Shown here: positions 1 to 7,233 of the stretch, one piece after another
Numbering within the stretch: the stretch's first letter is position 1
Layout: every line of letters begins with the position of its first letter
From: an uncultured Flavobacteriia bacterium
GTDB lineage: Bacteria; Bacteroidota; Bacteroidia; Flavobacteriales_D; Crocinitomicaceae
DNA: 13,534 nucleotides
NCBI GenBank assembly: GCA_903928365.1
Contig: CAIYQV010000015.1
Span: forward strand, 1-13,534
Direction: 5' to 3'
Program-made: the position numbers and the translations under genes
Notes under the pieces: model-generated
Database searches by the model: none
What the model saw: the letters and a program-made list of their open reading frames with translations, nothing else
Told to the model about the DNA's origin: nothing

Positions 1-610
1 CTCCCGCTCCTGATGCTGTATTATTGCTGGGAATGGCGTTCAACACGTATGAAACACCGGTTTCAAAGTAAGCTGTTCCATATCCCGGGAACGTATATTT
101 CAAACCGCCGTTCAATCCAAAAGACAAGCTAAATATGGAACCTTGGAGCTCTTCTCCTGTGGGCAACTGGTATTTTGACATGTCCACAGCACCATAGTCA
201 TACTCTCTTTTTACTGTATTAAAAATAGCCTGTAAGGTCCCTCCGCCATATGCTCCAAAACCATTATCATAACCATCCCCAACATAAAACCTATTTCCAC
301 CCTCCAGAACTATATAGTTCATGGTATTAAAATACCTTACGCTCTCAAAAGGAGGATTAGTCGCGGCATCTATTCCGTATACCGTTGAATTCACGAAATT
401 ATAATCTTTTTGTCTGGCATAGAATGCAGCTCTAACAAAGAAAGACACATAATCATCTCTTGGCATCTCACCAGCAATATGCAAACCTACATATGGTTTA
501 GGACCACCGAATCCCTTCAACATACTCACTCCCCCACTTAAACCAAACTGTGCTGACGCACCAGAGATTACACTCAGAAGAATGAGTGCCAGTAATCCAA
601 TCTTTTTCAT
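1..610 (-). CDS. Secreted outer-membrane beta-barrel-like protein, C-terminus cut by window edge
   Basis: The frame stays open from the ATG at 610 to the left edge, so about 203 residues are visible and the C-terminus is missing. The first ~21 residues form a classical Sec signal peptide: MKK, a hydrophobic core, then an ASAQ cleavage site. The mature part is rich in Gly, Tyr, Phe and alternating short hydrophobic stretches, for example FGLSGGVSMLKGFGG, GNRFYVGDGYDNGFGAYGGG and a late GLNGGLKYTFPGYGTAYFETG. This resembles the small outer-membrane beta-barrels common in Bacteroidota. I do not recognise a specific family or function. Its start codon overlaps the stop of tag (ATGA), so it is probably co-transcribed and translationally coupled with the DNA repair gene, although no functional link is evident. 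The barrel assignment is inferred from composition; the secretion signal is clear. Confidence 0.8.
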   Translation of the reverse strand, partial: MKKIGLLALILLSVISGASAQFGLSGGVSMLKGFGGPKPYVGLHIAGEMPRDDYVSFFVRAAFYARQKDYNFVNSTVYGIDAATNPPFESVRYFNTMNYIVLEGGNRFYVGDGYDNGFGAYGGGTLQAIFNTVKREYDYGAVDMSKYQLPTGEELQGSIFSLSFGLNGGLKYTFPGYGTAYFETGVSYVLNAIPSNNTASGAG

Positions 611-1149
611 TTTTCCATCCATTTTGGTGATTGCAATTTCACCTTTTCAAAAATCGGGCAACTATCGTTGTGAGCTCCCGACAAGTAGCCTGTACTCATC
701 AAAAATTCTTTAACTATCTCTGCCCCTACAAATTTAAACGTCTTTTTGAATAGTTTATTCCATTCATCATGTGATTTGGGATGGTGGAAAGTCAACCATG
801 CTTCGAAAGACCCAAATTCATCCGTAAATTCTATAACCCGTTTCGCATTATGTATCGCTGCTTTGATCTTCAACCGATTGCGAATAATGCCTGCATCCGA
901 AAGTAATCTCTGTTCGTCAACTTCATTGAAATCAGCAATTTTACGGATATCAAAATGCACATAGGCCTTGCGAAATGAGTCCTCTTTCTTCAGTATGGTA
1001 TCCCATGAAAGACCCGCCTGATTGATCTCCATGATCAGCCGACCAAAAAGTTCGTTGTCACCACTGACCGGAAAACCATAGCGTTCATCGTGGTATTTGC
1101 GATGAAGGTCATCTTCAGAGCGCAAAGCACAGTAAGCACAATAACTCAT
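607..1149 (-). CDS. tag: DNA-3-methyladenine glycosylase I
   Basis: This 180-residue protein matches Tag, which removes 3-methyladenine from alkylated DNA as the first step of base excision repair in the cytoplasm. Visible family marks are the N-terminal zinc Cys (C4), YHDERYG with H20, and the segment MEINQAGLSW, containing the acidic residue E41 (equivalent to E38 of E. coli Tag) and W49. The C-terminal HxxxC (H160, C164) completes the His2Cys2 zinc snap. Length is normal for the family (about 180-190). The start at 1149 is needed to retain C4. A TATCTTTG promoter box ends only 4 bases upstream, so the transcript probably begins at or next to the start codon. The stop overlaps the next gene (beta-barrel-like protein) by ATGA. 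It is divergent from the FrnE-like gene. Confidence 0.95.
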   Translation of the reverse strand: MSYCAYCALRSEDDLHRKYHDERYGFPVSGDNELFGRLIMEINQAGLSWDTILKKEDSFRKAYVHFDIRKIADFNEVDEQRLLSDAGIIRNRLKIKAAIHNAKRVIEFTDEFGSFEAWLTFHHPKSHDEWNKLFKKTFKFVGAEIVKEFLMSTGYLSGAHNDSCPIFEKVKLQSPKWMEK

Positions 1150-1153
1150 AAAT

Positions 1154-1161
1154 CAAAGATA
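1154..1161 (-). promoter_or_regulatory. Bacteroidota -7 promoter box for tag
   Basis: TATCTTTG on the minus strand fits the Bacteroidota sigma consensus TAnnTTTG. Only 4 bases separate it from the tag ATG, so a start site at the usual few bases downstream would give a leaderless mRNA. No convincing TTG -33 element is seen at 17-23 bases upstream, which lowers confidence. Confidence 0.5.
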
Positions 1162-1200
1162 CATCTAAGTTCTGATTGCGGTATGAATGTAATTCCGCAC

Positions 1201-1208
1201 TACTTTTG
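1201..1208 (+). promoter_or_regulatory. Bacteroidota -7 promoter box for the FrnE-like gene
   Basis: TACTTTTG fits TAnnTTTG. A TTG at 1176-1178 lies 22 bases upstream, within the usual range for the -33 element. Seven bases separate the box from the ATG at 1216, so the transcript should be leaderless or carry only a very short leader. The promoter is back-to-back with that of tag (39 bases between the two boxes). Confidence 0.55.
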
Positions 1209-1215
1209 TATCACT

Positions 1216-1863
1216 ATGAAAATTGAGATCTGGTCGGACGTTATGTGTCCGTTTTGCTATATCGGAAAAAGACACTTGGAAAGCGCCCTTGGTCAAATCA
1301 ATGCAACCATTCCGATTGAGATTGAATGGAAAAGCTTTCAGTTGGACCCTCATATTCCTAAGCAATCGCAAACAACGAGTGTCATCGAATATCTTTCAAC
1401 TTCGAAAGGAATTAGTTTCGAGCAATCCAGAGAAATGCATGAACGCGTTTCGGAAATGGCTAGCAAAGCAGGATTGAAGTTTGAATTTGAACATGCCGTT
1501 GTAGGAAATTCTTTCGATGCTCATCGTCTCATTCAATTGGCAAAATCGAAACAATGTGCCGATGCTATGGAAGAAGCCTTATTCAAAGCCTATTTCACTG
1601 AGGGAAAAGATATCGCATCTCCAACAGACCTCACCGCCATTGGACTTTCAGCAGGATTATCAGAAAAAGAAATAGATGCTGTTTTGAAAAGTGACACCTT
1701 CTCTAATGCCGTAAAAAAAGATATCGAGGAAGCCAGTCAAATCGGGGTCAGAGGTGTTCCATTCTTTGTCTTTGATCGAAAATATGCACTTTCCGGTGCG
1801 CAACCCGTTGAGGCTTTTGTACAAACAATTGAAGCTACTTTAACGAATGCCACAAGCATATAA
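1216..1863 (+). CDS. DsbA-family (FrnE-type) dithiol-disulfide oxidoreductase
   Basis: This 215-residue thioredoxin-fold protein matches the FrnE/DsbA family. The N-terminus reads MKIEIWSDVMCPFCYIGKRH, with the redox pair C11-P-F-C14 at the end of the first strand. An all-helical insertion follows (residues ~60-165), and the cis-proline loop GVRGVPFF (V181-P182) sits near the C-terminus. Unlike periplasmic DsbA it has no signal peptide, so it probably acts in the cytoplasm, as expected for FrnE-like proteins that are linked to polyketide tailoring or oxidative stress in other bacteria. An in-frame ATG at 1090 would add 42 residues lying over tag; I reject it because the family starts at MKIEIWSD and the promoter box lies at 1201. 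It is a single-gene unit; its true substrate cannot be told from the sequence. Confidence 0.9.
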   Translation: MKIEIWSDVMCPFCYIGKRHLESALGQINATIPIEIEWKSFQLDPHIPKQSQTTSVIEYLSTSKGISFEQSREMHERVSEMASKAGLKFEFEHAVVGNSFDAHRLIQLAKSKQCADAMEEALFKAYFTEGKDIASPTDLTAIGLSAGLSEKEIDAVLKSDTFSNAVKKDIEEASQIGVRGVPFFVFDRKYALSGAQPVEAFVQTIEATLTNATSI

Positions 1864-1920
1864 TTATTCTAAATTGAATGAATCACATTCCAGCTAAACC
1901 AAGGAAGTTCAACTATTGCC

Positions 1921-1928
1921 TAAATTTG
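1921..1928 (+). promoter_or_regulatory. Bacteroidota -7 promoter box for the barrel-paaY-barrel cluster
   Basis: TAAATTTG fits TAnnTTTG and lies 23 bases upstream of the TTG start at 1952, within the 88-base gap after the FrnE-like gene. No good TTG -33 element is seen at the expected distance, so this rests on the -7 box and its position alone. Confidence 0.4.
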
Positions 1929-1951
1929 AAAGGTATTAACATCTTCAACAC

Positions 1952-2800
1952 TTGAAAACACTTTTTTCGATTCTGCTTCTTACTATCTCATTGACAACCT
2001 ATTGCCAATTGGTAAAAGAAAATCCATATAAAAAAGGAAACTTCTTTGCTTACTGGGGATGGAACAGGGACGCATACACTACTTCCGACATCCGTTTTCA
2101 TGGCACAAATTACGATTTCACCCTTCAAAACGTCATTGCTAAAGACAGACAATCGCCATTCAATTTCAGAACGTATTTCTCTCCTACCAAACTGACCATT
2201 CCTCAATACAATTTCAGAATTGGTTATTACATCACAGACCACTACTCGATCTCACTTGGCGCTGACCATATGAAATATGTGATGCAGAATACGATTGACA
2301 ATGTTGCTCAAGAGGTTGCAATTAGTGGCTATATTGAAAATACCGGAACAGCTTACGACGATACGTATGATAATGACACAATAGCTTTGAATCCAGATTT
2401 TCTAATGTTTGAACATACAGACGGTTTGAACTATGAAAACATAGAATTTCGCAGGCTGGACGTATTATTCGGAAGAAAGAACTTTGCATTCAGCGCGACG
2501 GAAGGATTGGGCGCGGGTGTTTTGGTACCGCGAACGAATACAACTTTATTGAACAATGCCCGTTACGACGAGTTCCATCTTGCAGGATATGGAACTGGAT
2601 TGGTTATCGGTCTCAACATGACTTTTTTTAAGTGTTTCTTCATTCAAAGCGAATGGAAAGGCGGTTTCATCCATATGCCGGATATTCGCACGACCATGCA
2701 CAAGGAAGACAGGGCTTCACAGCACTTTTGGTTTTCACAGTACAACATTGTATTTGGTGCCAACTTTAAAATAACGGGTAAAAAAGATAAAGCAAACTAA
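1952..2800 (+). CDS. Secreted hypothetical protein, probable outer-membrane beta-barrel, TTG start
   Basis: The frame encodes 282 residues and begins with TTG at 1952. No in-frame ATG gives a sensible start, and the TTG opens a clear signal peptide (M/LKTLFSILLLTISLTTYCQ), so a non-ATG start is well supported. The mature part has aromatic-rich, strand-like segments such as GNFFAYWGWNRDAY, SDIRFHGTNYDFTL and TIPQYNFRIGYYITDHYSIS, a Gly-rich middle (EGLGAGVLVP), and a final strand-like segment QYNIVFGANFKITG. From memory, the GWNR...SDIRFxGxxYDFTL pattern recurs in uncharacterised Bacteroidota outer-membrane proteins, but I cannot name a function. Its stop overlaps the next start (TAATG), so it is translationally coupled to the PaaY-like gene. 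It probably sits in the outer membrane. Confidence 0.85.
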   Translation: MKTLFSILLLTISLTTYCQLVKENPYKKGNFFAYWGWNRDAYTTSDIRFHGTNYDFTLQNVIAKDRQSPFNFRTYFSPTKLTIPQYNFRIGYYITDHYSISLGADHMKYVMQNTIDNVAQEVAISGYIENTGTAYDDTYDNDTIALNPDFLMFEHTDGLNYENIEFRRLDVLFGRKNFAFSATEGLGAGVLVPRTNTTLLNNARYDEFHLAGYGTGLVIGLNMTFFKCFFIQSEWKGGFIHMPDIRTTMHKEDRASQHFWFSQYNIVFGANFKITGKKDKAN

Positions 2801-3402
2801 TGGCGATCTACGAATTCAATGGATTCAAACCTGTGATCAAGGAAAGCAGTTTTGTTCATCCACAAGCAGCCGTGACAGGCAATGTGATCATCGGTGAAAA
2901 CGTGTATATCGGACCCGGTGCTGCCATACGAGGCGACTGGGGTCAGATCATTATTGAAGATGGCTGCAATGTTCAAGAGAACTGCACTATTCACATGTTT
3001 CCCGGAACGACCGTTACCTTAAAAAAAGGCGCTCATATTGGTCATGGCGCTATTATACATGGAGGCACGATCGGTGAAAACAGTCTGATCGGAATGAATG
3101 CCGTAGTCATGGACGATGTGCAGATCGGTAAGGAATCTATTATTGGCGCATTGTGTTTTGTAGCCGCTAATTCCATTATACCACAACGTAGTTTGGTAGT
3201 AGGAAATCCTGGAAAAGTGATCAAAGAAGTTACAGATGAAATGATTGCCTGGAAAACTCAGGGAACCGCTTTGTATCAAGCCTTGCCCGGAGAATGTCAC
3301 GAAACCTTAAAACCTTGCGAACCCCTTCGCGAACCGGAAGTTAACAGGCCTTCACAAGAAACAATGTACCATACCTGGAATAAAATCAAAAAAGACAATT
3401 GA
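2800..3402 (+). CDS. paaY: PaaY/CaiE-like gamma-carbonic-anhydrase-fold hexapeptide protein
   Basis: This 200-residue protein is a left-handed beta-helix of hexapeptide repeats (VIIGENVYIGPGAAIRGDW, IIIEDGCNVQENCTIH, later HIGHGAIIHGGTIGENSLIG). It carries the RGD motif (R44-D46), QxNC (Q59-C62) and the three metal histidines H65, H82 and H87 of the gamma-class carbonic anhydrase fold. The N-terminus and the C-terminal segment (EMIAWKTQGTALYQ...EPLREPE) resemble PaaY specifically rather than the shorter YrdA type. PaaY is known as a thioesterase that rescues CoA from dead-end intermediates in phenylacetate breakdown, and CaiE belongs to carnitine metabolism. No paa or cai gene is in this window, so the substrate here is open. 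There is no signal peptide, so it is cytoplasmic. It overlaps both flanking genes (TAATG upstream, TTGA downstream). Confidence 0.88.
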   Translation: MAIYEFNGFKPVIKESSFVHPQAAVTGNVIIGENVYIGPGAAIRGDWGQIIIEDGCNVQENCTIHMFPGTTVTLKKGAHIGHGAIIHGGTIGENSLIGMNAVVMDDVQIGKESIIGALCFVAANSIIPQRSLVVGNPGKVIKEVTDEMIAWKTQGTALYQALPGECHETLKPCEPLREPEVNRPSQETMYHTWNKIKKDN

Positions 3403-4001
3403 AAACATTCCATTTCATAGGGCTATTTTTTCTGTTCACACTTTCCTGTTTTGGACAGGACACTACACGCCTCATTAAAGAGAAAAAGTGGAGTTTTTTT
3501 AAGGCAGATACGGACACCACGAAAAAAAACCATTTTGAACTCAGTTTCGGGCAAAATTTGCTCTTTATCTCCAATACCCAACAGACCACTTTCCTTAAAA
3601 ATGAATCAGTGGTACTGCCCACCAGTGCCATTCTCTTCTTCAGTGAATTTAGACCAACCAAAGCGATGAGAATTCCCGTCTTTCTGAATATCGCCACTGA
3701 ATCCAAACAATTTTTGATCGATGGTGTATTGGTAAATGAAAAAGCAGCTCCTACCTTCGGAACAGGTTTAACTTTTAAGGCATTCGGCTATCAATTTGAG
3801 AAAGAGACTTCTGTTGAGTTAGAATTAGGTCCTTTGGTGAGCTGTGTAGTTAATAAAAAAAATGACCTCCGCATTGCTCCCGTTTTAGCGTCTCGACTGA
3901 AGATTTGCCGTGGCAGTAATTTCGTTATGTATCTCGGTGTAAATTATTCCTTTGGTATAGACGCATTTGGAATTATGTACGGAACCGGTACTATATTCTG
4001 A
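3399..4001 (+). CDS. Secreted hypothetical protein, TTG start overlapping paaY stop
   Basis: This 200-residue protein starts with TTG at 3399, sharing TTGA with the paaY stop. The TTG is credible because it opens a signal peptide (M/LKTFHFIGLFFLFTLSCFGQ). The mature part starts with a charged Thr/Lys/Asp stretch (DTTRLIKEKKW...DTDTTKK). It continues with alternating strands: HFELSFGQNLLFIS, FGTGLTFKAFGYQFEK, SVELELGPLVSCVV, then a C-terminal MYLGVNYSFGIDAFGIMYG. The pattern suggests a small outer-membrane or periplasmic beta-barrel. A Cys just before FGQ could hint at a lipobox, but FGQ is a better match to Sec cleavage after Gly/before Gln, so lipidation is unlikely. I do not recognise the family. 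It probably depends on translation of paaY for expression. The next gene (SpoIIE phosphatase) starts 32 bases downstream. Confidence 0.8.
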   Translation: MKTFHFIGLFFLFTLSCFGQDTTRLIKEKKWSFFKADTDTTKKNHFELSFGQNLLFISNTQQTTFLKNESVVLPTSAILFFSEFRPTKAMRIPVFLNIATESKQFLIDGVLVNEKAAPTFGTGLTFKAFGYQFEKETSVELELGPLVSCVVNKKNDLRIAPVLASRLKICRGSNFVMYLGVNYSFGIDAFGIMYGTGTIF

Positions 4002-4033
4002 TCAATTTATGTAGCTTTAAGGTTATTGAGTAA

Positions 4034-5905
4034 ATGTCCGATCAGCAATTTCAATCAGAGGAGGCACGTTCACAAGCCAGGCTACTTCACCTGGAATCGC
4101 GTCTTTTATGTGATACGGATCCTTCTAAAAGTCTGGAAACAGCAGAAAAGACTTTAGCGATAGCTCTTAAACACCACCTGACTGAAGAGGAAATACTTGC
4201 CAAAGAAAACATTGCTTATCTGGTATGGCATGGCGGAGATATTCATAAAGCACTGACACTTCTTGAGGAAACTCAAGCACAGCGTATCAAATTAGGGTAT
4301 CTGGAGTTTTACGATTGGTGTATTAAAAGTATTTCCATGATCCATTGGGGACAAGGGAATTTCGACATTGCATTTCAAACGATCTATGATGCCCTTCCCT
4401 TGCTTGATGAAAACAGTGAAGAAAAAGACAAATGTCTCTGCTATTGGGCCCTGGGAGTTTTTTATTTTGATCTGAAGGATTTTGATCGCTCACTGGAATA
4501 TTACCGAAAATCATTGGCATTAGGTCGCGAAGACCAACTACTTGACAATAATATTTCTGCCTACAACCTCATTGGACTAGGATGCTGCGCAAAAGAATAT
4601 GGAAATCTTGATGAAGCCAAATCATATTTTGAACAGGCCTTGCATAAAAGCAGTGAGTACCGCCAATGGATGCAACGCGCGCGATGTCTTTATGAGATTG
4701 GACTAGTCTACCAGATCCAGAAAGACTATGATCAAGCGAAAAATTATCTATCTGAAAGCTTGCTTCTTCGAAGAGCGCACCAATCCGTTCCGGGAATCAT
4801 CAGTTGTCTGATGGCTTTGACAGAGATCGAAAAAGAGCTAGGAAATTTTCGTAAGGCCGTTGAACTGGTGAATGAAGCACTTGAACACTCTGAAGCACTT
4901 GAGTCAAAAACAAAATTATTTCAGTGCTACGAGAAACTTTCTTCCCTTTATCGCACCTTGCAGGATTATGAAAAGGCCTTTATTTATTTAGAAAAGTTCC
5001 ATCAGGTCCGATCGGAAGTGTACGGAGAGCGTTCGAGCAATCGCATAAAAGAGTTGGAAAGTAATTTTGCTAAGCTCCAATCCGAGAAAGAAGCGGAGAT
5101 CCAACGTCTGATCAATGGTGAGTTAAAAAATGCCAATGAGCTCATTCGCACGAAAAATGAAGAAATACTTGCAAGCGTTCAGTACGCCAAATTGATCCAG
5201 CAAGCCATTTTACCATCAGAAGAATTGTTGAGCACCTTTTTTCAGGATCATTTTCTGTTATATATACCTAAAGACATTGTGGCGGGAGACTTTTACTGGA
5301 TCGAGCCCATTGAAAAAAAGATTCTGTTTGCCGTTGCAGATTGCACAGGACATGGTGTACCCGGCGCCATGATGAGTGTCATGTGTAGTACTGCCCTATC
5401 CCGCGCAGTCAAAGAATTTACGCTTACCTCACCAGCCAGAATACTAGATAAAACGGCCGAGATCCTTGCAGAAAGCTTTTCAAAAAGCGGCAATTCGCTA
5501 AGGGATGGAATGGATATCGGACTGTGCTGTATAGACATAGAGACAAGAGAGCTGATTTTTGCCGGCGCGCAACGTTCCCTTTACCTTTTTAAAGGAAATG
5601 AGTTAAGTATGCTAACTGGTGATAAACAACCCATCGGAGATTTTGAAGACCTGAAAACTTTTCAGGAAGAAAAGATCCAACTGAATAAAGGCGATATGCT
5701 CTACCTCTTTTCTGATGGCTACGGAGATCAGTTTGGTGGATTGAACAATAAAAAATTCAAAACATCCGTCCTCAGGGAAGTACTACAAAGAATACGCAGT
5801 AAATCAACCGCAGAACAAAAGGAGGAACTTTTGAATGAATTCCAATCCTGGAAAGGATTAAACGAGCAAACAGACGACGTTTGTTTGCTTGGTATACGTT
5901 TCTAA
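4034..5905 (+). CDS. TPR and coiled-coil protein with SpoIIE-type PP2C phosphatase domain
   Basis: This 623-residue protein has three parts. Residues ~15-335 form tetratricopeptide-type helical repeats, e.g. ALGVFYFDLKDFDRSLEYYR and EIGLVYQIQKDYDQAKNYL. Residues ~336-380 are a charged coiled coil leading into SVQYAKLIQQAILPS. Residues ~385-623 are a SpoIIE/PP2C serine phosphatase. Metal-binding acidic residues are present in GDFYW (D419), DCTGHGVPGAMMS (D436), FSDGYGDQFGG (D561) and QTDDVCLLG (D614), so it should be active. Many Bacteroidota relatives have a signal peptide and a membrane helix between TPR and phosphatase; here I see neither, so it is likely cytoplasmic. By analogy it would dephosphorylate an anti-anti-sigma factor or similar partner, but no STAS or anti-sigma gene is nearby. 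It may be read from the upstream cluster promoter or from a weak box (TAGCTTTA, 4012-4019). Confidence 0.92.
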   Translation: MSDQQFQSEEARSQARLLHLESRLLCDTDPSKSLETAEKTLAIALKHHLTEEEILAKENIAYLVWHGGDIHKALTLLEETQAQRIKLGYLEFYDWCIKSISMIHWGQGNFDIAFQTIYDALPLLDENSEEKDKCLCYWALGVFYFDLKDFDRSLEYYRKSLALGREDQLLDNNISAYNLIGLGCCAKEYGNLDEAKSYFEQALHKSSEYRQWMQRARCLYEIGLVYQIQKDYDQAKNYLSESLLLRRAHQSVPGIISCLMALTEIEKELGNFRKAVELVNEALEHSEALESKTKLFQCYEKLSSLYRTLQDYEKAFIYLEKFHQVRSEVYGERSSNRIKELESNFAKLQSEKEAEIQRLINGELKNANELIRTKNEEILASVQYAKLIQQAILPSEELLSTFFQDHFLLYIPKDIVAGDFYWIEPIEKKILFAVADCTGHGVPGAMMSVMCSTALSRAVKEFTLTSPARILDKTAEILAESFSKSGNSLRDGMDIGLCCIDIETRELIFAGAQRSLYLFKGNELSMLTGDKQPIGDFEDLKTFQEEKIQLNKGDMLYLFSDGYGDQFGGLNNKKFKTSVLREVLQRIRSKSTAEQKEELLNEFQSWKGLNEQTDDVCLLGIRF

Positions 5906-5909
5906 ACAA

Positions 5910-5935
5910 AAAATCCCGGCTGAAGCCAGGATTTT
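5910..5935. terminator. Bidirectional hairpin terminator between the phosphatase and pdhC
   Basis: AAAATCCCGGC (5910-5920), loop TGAA, then GCCAGGATTTT (5925-5935) form a stem with a single C/A mismatch. The A/T arms supply a U-run on either strand. It lies 4 bases after the phosphatase stop and 21 bases from the pdhC stop, where two convergent genes need termination. Confidence 0.85.
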
Positions 5936-5956
5936 CCTTTTCTATCATTTCCAGAA

Positions 5957-7216
5957 TTAAACCAGCATATTTACTGGGTTCTCCAGGTAATTTTTAAACG
6001 TTTGAAGGAATGCAGCTCCTGAAGCACCATCCACCACGCGGTGATCGCATGACAAAGTTACTTTCATGACATTTCCAGGAACAACCTGCCCGTTCTTCAC
6101 CACAGGAACTTCCTTGATTCCTCCCACTGCAAGGATGCAACTATCCGGTGGATTTACGATCGCTGTAAACGCTTCAATTCCAAACATTCCAAGATTAGAG
6201 ATCGTAAAGGTGTTTCCTTCCCAATCAGACGGTTGTAATTTCTTATCCTTCGCTTTTTGAGCGTAATCACGCACTTCGTTACCGATCTGCTGCAAACCTT
6301 TCGTATCCGCAAAACGCACAACAGGAACAAGTAAACCTTCATCAACCGCAACGGCCACACCGATATGAACATGGTGATTTCTGCGGATCACGTCTCCTAA
6401 CCAGGAACTATTGATCGTAGGGTGCTGACGCAAGGACATTGCAACGGCTTTGACTACCATGTCGTTAAATGAGATCTTCACTCCATCAATCGCATTCATC
6501 GATTTACGCGCTTTGATCGCATTATCCATGTCGATATCCAGTGTCAGGTAGAAATGTGGTGCTGTGAATTTACTTTCTGCCAATCGACGTGCAATCGTTT
6601 TGCGCATTTGAGAAATGTTCTCATCCGTAAACGATTCTACTCCTGCAGGCGCAGATGAAACCGGAGTTCCCGCTGCAGGGGTGTACGGTACATAATGATC
6701 CACATCGCGTTTCACAATACGACCTGCTTCACCTGTTCCAGCAACCGCAGCGATATCAATACCTTTTTCTTCAGCGATCTTTTTTGCCAGTGGAGATGCG
6801 AACACACGTCCATTTGAATTACTTGCCACCGTTACCGGTGCCGACTTGGTTGCAGGTGCAGCTGCTACAGGTGCAGGAGAAGGTGTTACTGGAGCCGCAG
6901 GTGTTTCCGCTACCGGTTCAGCGGCTTTTGGGGTTTCCGCAGCCGGAGCAGCAGATAGTAAAGCAGAAATATCTTCTCCTTCTTTGCCGATGATCGCCAA
7001 TACTGAATTTACCGGAGCGGCTTTGCCTTTCTCCACACCAATATGCAACAACACACCGTCGTAGAAAGATTCAAACTCCATGGTCGCTTTGTCTGTTTCG
7101 ATCTCAGCCAATACTTCTCCTGAAGCTACTTTGTCTCCAACTTTCTTCGTCCATTCTGCAACAACACCTTCAGTCATGGTGTCGCTCAACTTCGGCATGT
7201 AAATTATTTCAGCCAT
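5957..7216 (-). CDS. pdhC: Pyruvate dehydrogenase E2, dihydrolipoamide acetyltransferase
   Basis: This 419-residue E2 transfers the acetyl group from lipoate to CoA in the pyruvate dehydrogenase complex. It has one lipoyl domain (residues ~2-78; lipoylated K43 in ETDKATMEFES). A long Ala/Pro/Thr-rich flexible linker follows (~88-131), then a peripheral subunit-binding domain (~137-175, VFASPLAKKIAEEKGIDI...GRIVKRDV). The catalytic domain (~195-419) ends with the active-site DHRVVDG (H392, D396). The enzyme class could in principle be another 2-oxoacid E2, but the SDTMTEGVVAEW lipoyl start and the pdhA neighbour favour pyruvate. From memory, many flavobacterial PdhC proteins have two lipoyl domains and are over 500 residues, so this one is short. 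It lies 41 bases after pdhA, with a palindrome in the gap, and is probably co-transcribed with it. Confidence 0.96.
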   Translation of the reverse strand: MAEIIYMPKLSDTMTEGVVAEWTKKVGDKVASGEVLAEIETDKATMEFESFYDGVLLHIGVEKGKAAPVNSVLAIIGKEGEDISALLSAAPAAETPKAAEPVAETPAAPVTPSPAPVAAAPATKSAPVTVASNSNGRVFASPLAKKIAEEKGIDIAAVAGTGEAGRIVKRDVDHYVPYTPAAGTPVSSAPAGVESFTDENISQMRKTIARRLAESKFTAPHFYLTLDIDMDNAIKARKSMNAIDGVKISFNDMVVKAVAMSLRQHPTINSSWLGDVIRRNHHVHIGVAVAVDEGLLVPVVRFADTKGLQQIGNEVRDYAQKAKDKKLQPSDWEGNTFTISNLGMFGIEAFTAIVNPPDSCILAVGGIKEVPVVKNGQVVPGNVMKVTLSCDHRVVDGASGAAFLQTFKNYLENPVNMLV

Positions 7217-7233
7217 CTTTTTAGTGTATTTTC

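Noticed and set aside
1090..1215. A 42-residue N-terminal extension of the FrnE-like protein from an ATG at 1090
   Set aside because: It overlaps the start of tag on the other strand, precedes the promoter box at 1201, and the family begins at MKIEIWSDVMCPFC.
1877..1891. Short inverted repeat GAATG/CATTC after the FrnE-like gene
   Set aside because: The stem is only 5 bp and has no U-run, so it is too weak to call a terminator.
6655..7064. Plus-strand open frames rich in Pro/Leu/Gln or Gly/Ala/Ser
   Set aside because: They are the complement of the Ala/Pro-rich linker and subunit-binding region of pdhC; biased composition keeps stop codons away.
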